Assembly: GCA_021827525.1 (NCBI GenBank)
Contig: JAKAVJ010000030.1
Location: 1-43,408 of the forward strand
Source of the DNA: Microcaldota archaeon
GTDB taxonomy: Archaea; Micrarchaeota; Micrarchaeia; Micrarchaeales; Micrarchaeaceae
DNA length: 43,408 bases
Direction of reading: 5' to 3'
The notes under the pieces were generated by a model. The model was not told where the DNA came from and ran no database searches. It saw nothing but the letters and a program-made list of their open reading frames with translations. Below, piece after piece: positions 34,999-42,737 of the stretch. Within the stretch, counting starts at the first letter, position 1. Each line of letters opens with the position of its first letter. The position numbers were made by a program, and so were the translations under genes.

Positions 34999-35048
34999 AA
35001 CTGGTGACATCCTACCACCCGTAAACGGCGTGGGATTTCCCGCTCACT
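34999..35048. mobile_element. IS200/IS605-like terminal hairpin (solo end or non-autonomous remnant; no transposase found)
   Basis: ctggtgacatcctaCCACCCGtaaaCGGcGTGGgatttcccgctcac, imperfect palindrome with one bulged nt in the style of IS605 ends. Confidence 0.45.
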
Positions 35049-35096
35049 TTGTTAATTGTCTAATTATTAGCATGAGCGGTTTCCTCTATTTTGTTA

Positions 35097-36512
35097 TTAG
35101 GAGTAGCCTATGCGCTCCTTGGGTTCGATTACCTTGTTCTTGACCAGGTTCTCATACTGCATGCTGTACGCATTGTCGAATTTCCTGTAGTTTATGCTGC
35201 CTATAAGCACTTGCCTCACTACTATATACCTGGCCTTTATCCCGCCGAGTATGCTTATGAGGGAATTGCCCGTATCCTCCATCGCCCCCTCTTGGTATAC
35301 TGGCATGACATACATTATGCCATCAGGTGTCTCGAAGTCGCATATGTATGAGAACCTGTTTGTGAACGCCTCCTGCTCCTCGATTATGTATCTCCTGTGC
35401 GTATCCCTTGTCTGCATGAACATTTTCTTGTTTATTATGTCGAGCAGTATTATGCCTACATATTTAAGGTAGGGGTTTGAGAGTGATATCGTAGGGCGCA
35501 ATATGGCTGGAACATCTCCTGTTGTTAGCTTGCTATAGGCATTTTTGGCACTGCCAAGGGGCAGCACGTACTTCTTGTCTATCTCTGAGAAGCTAGCTGT
35601 GCTGTCGGCGTTGAGCTCTCGGAGGATGGCGTATTCCCTATACAACAGGTCGTGCACGGATGGCCTTGGATTGCGCTTAGATCTTGTCCACACCTTATCC
35701 TTGAGCACATCGAAGAACCGGTCCCTGAACGGCACAAAGCCGTAGCTCTGGTCTACCGGCGTTACCGTCCATATCGCTGATACGCCCACGAATGCCTCGT
35801 GCCTGCGTATCCTGTCCAGCAATATGTTCAATGTATAGTTGTTCTCGGCTACGCAGTACATCATGAGGTCGTAATCCCCTTTTGTGAGCATAGCAAGCTG
35901 AACCAGCCCTTCGCTATCGAGCGCGGCCTTGATGGTCTCTGGGCTAGGCTCTGAATCAATGAACTTCACGAATATGAAATAAGTCGAAAAGCCTATCGCG
36001 GTAGGGTTGATTTCTATTGTGTAATGTATGCCCAGCGAAGCTTCCAGCTTCTTCAGCCTGTAGGGCACGCTTTGGCTCTTCATGCCCGCTATCCTGCCTA
36101 TTGAACTGTAAGAAAGCCTCGAGTTCATGCTCAACGCCATGAGCACCTTTGCGTCCTCCAGGTTCAGGCGTAGCTGAGTCTCTGCTGTGGGTGCTTGTGC
36201 GCTGCTCTTCTTTATTTCTGCCTCTAGTGCCTCTATGCGCTTGAGATACGTATGCTCAAGCTCTCCTTTGCTCTCTGCCCTATGCCTCGCAGGCACTATG
36301 ATGCCATCGCTAGTTATCCAGCCAAGGTAGTTGGTTTTCTTCCTTGACCTGCCTATGTTGGGATCGTACCTGCTCGTAGCCTCGAAGATGCAGAACCGCT
36401 TGTTGAGGTACTTGAGCTCCACATGAGCCCCATATGCAAGTTTCAATGATTCGAAGGCAATTTTTATTTTTTCTGGGGGCTGCATTGGCATCACATCAAG
36501 GGCATCAGGCAT
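35097..36512 (-). CDS. Large Lrp/AsnC-like regulator with extra N-terminal domain
   Basis: HTH LNLEDAKVLMALSMNSRLSYSSIGRIAGMKSQSVPYRLKKLEASLGI followed by RAM-like segments; N-terminal KYLNKRFCIFEATSRYDPNIGRSRKKTNYLGWITSDGIIVP. Confidence 0.75.
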   Translation of the reverse strand: MPDALDVMPMQPPEKIKIAFESLKLAYGAHVELKYLNKRFCIFEATSRYDPNIGRSRKKTNYLGWITSDGIIVPARHRAESKGELEHTYLKRIEALEAEIKKSSAQAPTAETQLRLNLEDAKVLMALSMNSRLSYSSIGRIAGMKSQSVPYRLKKLEASLGIHYTIEINPTAIGFSTYFIFVKFIDSEPSPETIKAALDSEGLVQLAMLTKGDYDLMMYCVAENNYTLNILLDRIRRHEAFVGVSAIWTVTPVDQSYGFVPFRDRFFDVLKDKVWTRSKRNPRPSVHDLLYREYAILRELNADSTASFSEIDKKYVLPLGSAKNAYSKLTTGDVPAILRPTISLSNPYLKYVGIILLDIINKKMFMQTRDTHRRYIIEEQEAFTNRFSYICDFETPDGIMYVMPVYQEGAMEDTGNSLISILGGIKARYIVVRQVLIGSINYRKFDNAYSMQYENLVKNKVIEPKERIGYS

Positions 36513-36720
36513 AGAATACCATATATTTAAACATGCCTGTTGATTTTGCCCTTAATTACTAATATATACACATGAGTATTCTATTATTATAAAACGATGG
36601 GTATATAAATCAGTATGTTGATAATAATATGGTATTTATATTAATGAATTGTGAATACTATTAATAATTTTATTCAATATGTATGATTGCATTTATATAA
36701 AAGGTTATTCATAATAATTA

Positions 36721-36906
36721 ATGGCTTTCGGGCGATTGTGGATGGACGCTGATGTAAAAACAGAAAAATATGCTCATGCCTATCCGTACGGATTTGACAT
36801 GCCTACTTTTTCTTTCCCACCCAAATTTGCATTTATGCGTTTCCTCGTAAACCCGAAATATATGGTGCGTGCTGGCTTAACGGCACGCACCGCCACCACC
36901 CTTTGA
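36721..36906 (+). CDS. Small hypothetical ORF (61 aa), possibly leaderless
   Basis: TATA-like tttatataaaa at ~36692-36702, ~26 nt upstream of ATG; no other support. Confidence 0.3.
   Translation: MAFGRLWMDADVKTEKYAHAYPYGFDMPTFSFPPKFAFMRFLVNPKYMVRAGLTARTATTL
36864..36891. repeat. Perfect inverted repeat, 9-bp arms
   Basis: GGTGCGTGC (36864-36872) tggcttaacg GCACGCACC (36883-36891). Confidence 0.9.
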
Positions 36907-36921
36907 ATTTAGGTGATACTT

Positions 36922-37125
36922 GTGAGTATATTTAAAAGAAAACAAAGCTCTGTAGTGGCTGAAAACAGGGAAGGCGAAGCACTAAGCATGGTAGTGACGG
37001 GCGAGAATTCATGGAGGATCGTGTATGCGGACAAGAATGCAGGCCCGCGTCGCGCAAGAACTGAGGCAAGGAAAGCTATTGCTGAAAATAGGATGGGTCC
37101 GTATAGGATATATTTCAACAGATGA
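36922..37125 (+). CDS. Small basic hypothetical protein
   Basis: GGTGA-TACTT-GTG start; SIFKRKQSSVVAENREGEALSMVVTGENSWRIVYADKNAGPRRARTEARKAIAENRMGPYRIYFNR. Confidence 0.6.
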   Translation: MSIFKRKQSSVVAENREGEALSMVVTGENSWRIVYADKNAGPRRARTEARKAIAENRMGPYRIYFNR

Positions 37126-37130
37126 TTGCC

Positions 37131-37424
37131 ATGGCAAGCCAGAAAGATGCCCGAAGATACTACAGATATGCCAACGGCGGCAACAGGATGTACAGGTTTG
37201 TCATAAATAACCCGAAGGAATACGCAGATCCAGAAACCCTAGCTGAATACTTGATACGCATGGATGCTGTAGCTGAAGTGGATGTTTCTGATTCAGACGA
37301 TTATAGAGGCCTGCTCATAAAGGCCAGATTCCTTCCCGGAAAGGTGCCTTCGGATGTATACGGGTTTATAAGCAGCAGGATAAGCAGGAAGTACGGAAGG
37401 ATAGAAAACGCAAGCACAGGATAA
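37131..37424 (+). CDS. Small hypothetical protein, same unit as preceding gene
   Basis: MASQKDARRYYRYANGGNRMYRFVINNPKEYADPETLAEYLIRMDAVAEVDVSDSDDYRG; followed by T8 tract. Confidence 0.65.
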   Translation: MASQKDARRYYRYANGGNRMYRFVINNPKEYADPETLAEYLIRMDAVAEVDVSDSDDYRGLLIKARFLPGKVPSDVYGFISSRISRKYGRIENASTG

Positions 37425-37426
37425 CG

Positions 37427-37434
37427 CTTTTTTT
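37427..37434 (+). terminator. T-tract terminator candidate
   Basis: cgcttttttttgaaaa a few nt after the stop at 37424. Confidence 0.45.
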
Positions 37435-37456
37435 TGAAAAAGGTTTCCCACCCTTA

Positions 37457-37477
37457 TGCATGGCCTTTGGCCATGCA
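37457..37477. repeat. Perfect hairpin, 9-bp arms and TTT loop
   Basis: TGCATGGCC TTT GGCCATGCA. Confidence 0.9.
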
Positions 37478-37568
37478 GTTACCCAACACATAGCGCAAGA
37501 TATGCCAATATTATTATTAGCCATCTGCGAGTATTAGTGTAGCGGTGCACTATTGAACGGCGAAAGGC

Positions 37569-38342
37569 ATGCGGATCGTTGATTTTCTGTCTGGGATGAA
37601 ACGGAAAGCCATTGATTCCCAGGAAGCTAAGTTTTATGATGGTATTGACAGTGCAAAAAGGATTTTCAAGGTTTTTTCTAGGAAATTCTCCTTTGAGTAC
37701 GATGCAGGCTATGCACACTATTTCTCGGCTTTGGGATTGAAGCCTACAGCGGATTTGGCTGTCATAAGGAATGCGTATAGGGCGATAATCAAAAAATACC
37801 ACCCGGATGTGAACAAGAGCCTCCTCTCTGAGGAGATAACTAGGGAGGCGAACGAAGCATATAGGTTCTTGAGCAATTACAGCATGCATTCTGAGGGGGA
37901 ATCCCTTCAAAAAGGGAGCAAAAGTGCATTGATGGATGCGCTTTCCGAAGAGTATGAAAGGCTTTTGGAGAGAGACTACAATAATCTGAAGAGGTCGCTA
38001 GGCGGCGGATCTGTAGAGAGGTGGTATTATGATCAAGAGGTCGGACGGTTCCTTGACTGGAATAAGCGGAGCTCCCTCGCAGTGGAAAATGCAATAGGGA
38101 ACTTTATGGACTTAGGAAAGAAACTCAGGGCTTTGATAGGCATGGGCAGAAGGCTCATGAAGCACGAGAAGGATGAGCGCAAGATGAAGATGCTCCGAAG
38201 CAGCATTGCAGAGGCCGAATACCTTTATGATAGGCATGTGCGCATAAAAAGGCTTGTTGAAAGGGATGTATTGAAGGAGTTCTATTCCTCGGCAAGGAGG
38301 AACAGCGAAGAGTTCAGCAAACGCATGAAGGCAGGCGCATAG
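37569..38342 (+). CDS. J-domain (DnaJ-like) protein
   Basis: YFSALGLKPTADLAVIRNAYRAIIKKYHPDVNKSLLSEEITREANEAYRFLSNY with HPD motif. Confidence 0.88.
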   Translation: MRIVDFLSGMKRKAIDSQEAKFYDGIDSAKRIFKVFSRKFSFEYDAGYAHYFSALGLKPTADLAVIRNAYRAIIKKYHPDVNKSLLSEEITREANEAYRFLSNYSMHSEGESLQKGSKSALMDALSEEYERLLERDYNNLKRSLGGGSVERWYYDQEVGRFLDWNKRSSLAVENAIGNFMDLGKKLRALIGMGRRLMKHEKDERKMKMLRSSIAEAEYLYDRHVRIKRLVERDVLKEFYSSARRNSEEFSKRMKAGA

Positions 38343-38396
38343 TAAACATTTGTGCGTTGAGCATATAACTTGGTAAATGCGTTTTTGGCGTGGCAA

Positions 38397-39464
38397 TCAC
38401 ACGTTCCTTTTTGCAGTATAGCCTATCGACTCAATGGCTATCTCTTTCAGCTTCGATTCGGGCAAGTCCGATGAGAGACGCTTGAACGATTCTACTGCCT
38501 GCGACACCAAGGCGTCGGCATCTTTCTGAGCAAGTTGCAGGGCATGGAGCTCGTTGAAAAGGTTTAGCACCCACGATACCTCCTCTTCTGTTTTCGCTGA
38601 CCTGTCTTTCATGTATATTGCTTTGAGCTTATCCAGCTGCGCTTGGCTTGCATTCTGCACTGCGTGCCACAGTATTATTGTCTTTACGCCGTCGCGCACG
38701 TCGTTGCCTATGCTCTTTCCAAGTGTCGCCTGGTCAGATGCGCAGTCTAATATATCGTCCTTTATTTGGAAGGCGTTCCCTGCAGGCACTCCGTATTCCT
38801 TTATAGATGACACAGTATCGGCATCTGCGCCTGCTATTATTGCACCGCACTGCATTGGACCGTACACCGAATAGTATGCGCTCTTGGCGTGTATCGATTT
38901 GAAATAGTCTTCCTTGGTGAATTTTGTTATGTCATTTACTTCGCGCGTAAGCCTAATGTCGAGGTATTGCCCTTGATGGGTCACTATCATAGTATCGTAG
39001 AATTTGCTAAAATAGGCATTGCCGCGCTCTTCGCCGAGCTTCCTTGCGGCGTCATGTGCAATTCTCCAAGTTATTACATGCACCATGCTCCCTGCAGTTA
39101 TGGCGTGCCTTTCGCCGAATAGAATATGGGCTGCCGGTCCGTTACGCCTTACTGTGTTGCCATCCATCCAATCGTCGTGCATTAGAAAGTAGTCTTCTGA
39201 GGCCTGCTGCGCTACGGCAGGCAACACTGCGTCTTCATCGACACCACCGTATAGCCTGTTCCAGAGCATTATGTAGCTAGGTCTCCTATACTGGCCCTTC
39301 CTTTCCGTGTATGTCATTGCCATCTTATTAAATTCTGCTGGGCCAGACGTTGGGAAGTATGATACAAGGCGGTTGTATATATCATCCTTATAAAGGGCGA
39401 TGAATTCCCTGAAACTGCCTACATTGTCAATATTGCGGTTAACTGCCATTATAATCACCACCAT
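38397..39464 (-). CDS. Polyprenyl (geranylgeranyl-type) diphosphate synthase
   Basis: First Asp-rich motif LMHDDWMDGNTVRR, second motif QIKDDILDCASD, GKSIGNDVRDGVKT. Confidence 0.92.
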   Translation of the reverse strand: MVVIIMAVNRNIDNVGSFREFIALYKDDIYNRLVSYFPTSGPAEFNKMAMTYTERKGQYRRPSYIMLWNRLYGGVDEDAVLPAVAQQASEDYFLMHDDWMDGNTVRRNGPAAHILFGERHAITAGSMVHVITWRIAHDAARKLGEERGNAYFSKFYDTMIVTHQGQYLDIRLTREVNDITKFTKEDYFKSIHAKSAYYSVYGPMQCGAIIAGADADTVSSIKEYGVPAGNAFQIKDDILDCASDQATLGKSIGNDVRDGVKTIILWHAVQNASQAQLDKLKAIYMKDRSAKTEEEVSWVLNLFNELHALQLAQKDADALVSQAVESFKRLSSDLPESKLKEIAIESIGYTAKRNV

Positions 39465-39756
39465 TTTGTATGCAAATGAATTAATAGATGAACACGAATT
39501 CGACTAATGACGTTTTAATTGCCTGTTGCGGCTAATCGGCCATTGCCTTGCTGCCCCTGCCTGAGCGCTTCAGCTTTGAAAGCCGGTATAGGGCCTTTTC
39601 ATACAGGTAGAAGGCGATAGCGTCGGAAATCAGTGTAGATGATAGCAACATTAGGGGTTCAGGTATGGCGCTGCGTTGACCGGATTGTGCAAATCGTGCT
39701 TTTCAGATATATACCAGTGAGGGCAACAGGCTTGCAGATTAAAATGCTTTTTGCCG

Positions 39757-41172
39757 CTATATCGTGCAGCAGCTCATCTTGCTGACGTCGCTGTAGAATG
39801 ATATCGAGGCCAGCTTGAGCGCCTCGTTGAGTGTTGGAAATGGGTGTACTGTGTCTATTATGTCGTCTATCGTAAGTCCAAACTTCACCGCCAATGTCGC
39901 TTCGGATATCATATCTGAGGCGTTCCTTGCAAGCACACTTACGCCTAATATCTTATGCGTTTTGTAATCAATTACAATTTTCACCAGGCCCCTTTCGTCG
40001 CCCAGAATACTGGCTTTAGGCACGCTGGACATCGGAAGCACACCGCAGCTGCACTTTATGCCTGACCCGTTGGCTTCTTCGTCGGTCAGCCCAACCATAG
40101 CTGCTTCTGGCATCGTGAATACGACGCTAGGCACTTCGTGGAGGTTTATTGCAAGATTGGCATTTGTGAAAGCATTCTGAGTTGCTAGGTTGCCCTCTTT
40201 TGCAGCGAGCGTCTCCAGCATTGGATTCCCGGTCACGTCGCCAGCAGCATAGATGCCGGCCTTGTTCGTCATCATGTATCTGTCTATTTTTATGAAGCCG
40301 GATTTATCTGTTTTTATGCCTTGGGACTGCAGATTCAGGCGTTCTGTGTTTGGGGTTCTTCCAGTGGCGAATAGTATTTGGTCAGAATATACGCGTGACA
40401 TTTTGCCGTTTACTGAGAATTCTATGTATTTTCTGCCGTCCTTCTCCCCTATTTTCGTAGTGTTTGCCCCTGTGACGACTTTTACTCCTGAATCCTGCAA
40501 GTAGTATGAGAGCGACGCTGAGATCTCTGGCTCCCATCCTGGCAGTATAGTACTGCTGCGCTGCAGGATGGTAACCTTTGAGCCTAATGAAGAGAATATC
40601 TGAGCGAATTCGAGGCCCATGGCCCTACCGCCAACTATTATGATTGATTCGGGCAGCTCAGAAAGCGAAAGGGCTTCTTCGTTGGTTAAATATGTAGTTG
40701 TATCGACGCCTTCTATTTTAGGTATGCTCGCCCTTGCGCCCGTTGCTATAAGCATTTTTTCTGCGGCAATCTCCTTTTTGCCAGTCGATATGGTACCATT
40801 TTCATTTAATGACGCAAAGCCTTCTACGAAGCTGACATTCTCGAGCCCCTTGAGCACTTCTTCGTATTTGCTGTTTCTCATGTTAGATATTAGCCGGTCC
40901 TTATCATGCATCAGCTCTTTGAAGTTTATTTTTGTTTTCCCTATCTCTATGCCGCCGAATTTACGTGCACTGCTATCTATTGCATATTCGCCTGCTGATA
41001 TTAGCCTTTTGCTCGGGACGCAACCGACATTCACACATGTGCCGCCGATTAGAGCCCCAGGAGTCGCGTTCTGGCCTATCATAACGGTTTCTATCCCTAA
41101 TTCGTTGGCTTTTATTGCGGCAGCAAATGCTGCTGCACCTTGCCCTAGTATTGCGTATTTGAATTCTTCCAT
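39757..41172 (-). CDS. merA: Mercuric reductase-like flavoprotein disulfide reductase
   Basis: GGTCVNVGCVPSKRLI redox motif; VHPFPTLNEALKLASISFYSDVSKMSCCTI with C-terminal vicinal Cys pair typical of MerA. Confidence 0.88.
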   Translation of the reverse strand: MEEFKYAILGQGAAAFAAAIKANELGIETVMIGQNATPGALIGGTCVNVGCVPSKRLISAGEYAIDSSARKFGGIEIGKTKINFKELMHDKDRLISNMRNSKYEEVLKGLENVSFVEGFASLNENGTISTGKKEIAAEKMLIATGARASIPKIEGVDTTTYLTNEEALSLSELPESIIIVGGRAMGLEFAQIFSSLGSKVTILQRSSTILPGWEPEISASLSYYLQDSGVKVVTGANTTKIGEKDGRKYIEFSVNGKMSRVYSDQILFATGRTPNTERLNLQSQGIKTDKSGFIKIDRYMMTNKAGIYAAGDVTGNPMLETLAAKEGNLATQNAFTNANLAINLHEVPSVVFTMPEAAMVGLTDEEANGSGIKCSCGVLPMSSVPKASILGDERGLVKIVIDYKTHKILGVSVLARNASDMISEATLAVKFGLTIDDIIDTVHPFPTLNEALKLASISFYSDVSKMSCCTI

Positions 41173-41185
41173 TCTCCCACTTATA

Positions 41186-41515
41186 TTATCTTTTCCCGCT
41201 ATCTTTCGCTATTATGCCGCATGCTTGCAGATGTGTTTCATATCTGTCCATATGTAGAGCTACACTTTTCACTATATGGGCTGCAGCGGGTTCTATAGTA
41301 TATATGCGCTCTTTGCCTACTCGCTCGACATTGACAAAGCCGCAATTGGTCAGGCATTTCATATGGTGCGATACATTGCTTTGCTCTAGAGCAGTGAGTT
41401 TGGCTATGGAACCCACATTGAGTGGCTTTTTAAGCAATAGCAATAGGATATTGAATCTATTTATGTCGCCAAATGCATCAAAGAAAAGCTGCACTGTTTC
41501 TTTCTCCATATTCAT
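41186..41515 (-). CDS. ArsR-family HTH regulator
   Basis: LFFDAFGDINRFNILLLLLKKPLNVGSIAKLTALEQSNVSHHMKCLTNCGFVNVERVGKERIYTIEP. Confidence 0.9.
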   Translation of the reverse strand: MNMEKETVQLFFDAFGDINRFNILLLLLKKPLNVGSIAKLTALEQSNVSHHMKCLTNCGFVNVERVGKERIYTIEPAAAHIVKSVALHMDRYETHLQACGIIAKDSGKR

Positions 41516-42078
41516 GCCTCATTTATTGCAGCCTCGAGCTGGTTGAGCGTTGCTGACGGTTCGCCGTTTACATATAGTATCTTGCCTGAAGGTGATATCA
41601 AGTAGTAGATGTCCAGGTATCCCTTCGGGTCGTACGTTTTGGTAAGGTTATACCCGGAATAGCCTTGGGTTATATATCTGGAGCTCTGGCCTGCGTACGT
41701 ATTCACAAATTGATTTATTGTTGGGCCTGCATAGCCAAAATCCCTGTATGCTTCCACTTCCAGCACACTGACATTCCTTGAGTTGAAAAAGGCAATGTTT
41801 TTGCCCAAAGTCTGAGTGCCTTCTGCACACGTCGAGCACCACGTAGTTACTATGTATAGAAGGACTTCTTTGCCAGAGTATGCACTTAAGTCTGTATGGG
41901 TGCCATTGAGCAAATAGAACCCAATGTCAGGTGCACCGCTGCCTATAGATATGGATGATGCGTTAGACGGCCTGCCGAAAAACTGTATAAGAATGAATAT
42001 AGCCGCTAGAATTGCCAATGTTATCCAGATATAATGCATTTTTTTCATATTACCACAGTTTAGTATCAATCCGATCAT
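41512..42078 (-). CDS. Membrane-anchored thioredoxin/TlpA-like protein
   Basis: N-terminal TM, GAPDIGFYLLNGTHTDLSAYSGKEVLLYIVTTWCSTCAEGTQTL (WCxxC). Confidence 0.85.
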   Translation of the reverse strand: MIGLILNCGNMKKMHYIWITLAILAAIFILIQFFGRPSNASSISIGSGAPDIGFYLLNGTHTDLSAYSGKEVLLYIVTTWCSTCAEGTQTLGKNIAFFNSRNVSVLEVEAYRDFGYAGPTINQFVNTYAGQSSRYITQGYSGYNLTKTYDPKGYLDIYYLISPSGKILYVNGEPSATLNQLEAAINEA

Positions 42079-42587
42079 TTAACATTGCAGGAACAATACA
42101 GCTTTACTGAAGATTTGTATATTGCTACGAATAGGAGCACACCGGATAGCAGCAACAGCAGAGGCTCGTACGTGGCCAGAGGGCCTTGTATTATGCCCGT
42201 GGTGCCTACGACTGTAGATATGGATGCGCCAGACAGCGCAAGCAGTGATGGCACCAATGCGGTGCAGCACATGCTGCTCGGCAATACTGCTGCCAAGAAT
42301 GACCCTATAGACAGTTTCGTCGATGTGTTAACACCCCGTTTAACCCCGTATATATTCATCACAATAACGATTGAAAACAAGGCAGATAACAAGAATGATA
42401 CTATAATGACTGCAACGCTTAAACCAAAGAGAGCAGGAACTGGTAGGAGCGCTATGCTTGAATATGAGAGCAAATAAGCGTAAAGTATAAACATCAGCAA
42501 GGTTATTACTGCAAAAATCGCGACGTTGCGCTTTTCACTGAATACTATTCTCAATGAGTTAGCTATATCGCCGAAGCGCGCATACAT
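42075..42587 (-). CDS. Multi-TM membrane protein, candidate Hg(II) transporter/accessory protein
   Basis: First gene of the merA unit; hydrophobic helices with LPSSMCCTALVPSLLALSGAS vicinal Cys and C-terminal KLYCSCNVK; ATGA overlap with next gene. Confidence 0.7.
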   Translation of the reverse strand: MYARFGDIANSLRIVFSEKRNVAIFAVITLLMFILYAYLLSYSSIALLPVPALFGLSVAVIIVSFLLSALFSIVIVMNIYGVKRGVNTSTKLSIGSFLAAVLPSSMCCTALVPSLLALSGASISTVVGTTGIIQGPLATYEPLLLLLSGVLLFVAIYKSSVKLYCSCNVK

Positions 42588-42608
42588 ATGAATCTATATT
42601 CATATGTA
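42583..42608. promoter_or_regulatory. Operator candidate: perfect inverted repeat, 11-bp arms, 4-nt spacer
   Basis: TACATATGAAT ctat ATTCATATGTA overlapping the start codon of the mer-like operon's first gene. Confidence 0.75.
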
Positions 42609-42737
42609 CATCAAGTTTATTAAATGTTTTGCTGTATGCGAGCGGTACGCTATGGACCGTATTTAACTATTGTGTTGCATGTAATGGCTTTGTATACTTT
42701 TTAAAATATTCGCCTACCAATACATTTGGGTTTTACT

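Noticed and set aside
39540-39660. 39-codon minus-strand ORF (MLLSSTLISDAIAFYLYEKALYRLSKLKRSGRGSKAMAD)
   Set aside because: No Shine-Dalgarno and no recognisable family; could be a membrane-protein C-terminal remnant but unsupported
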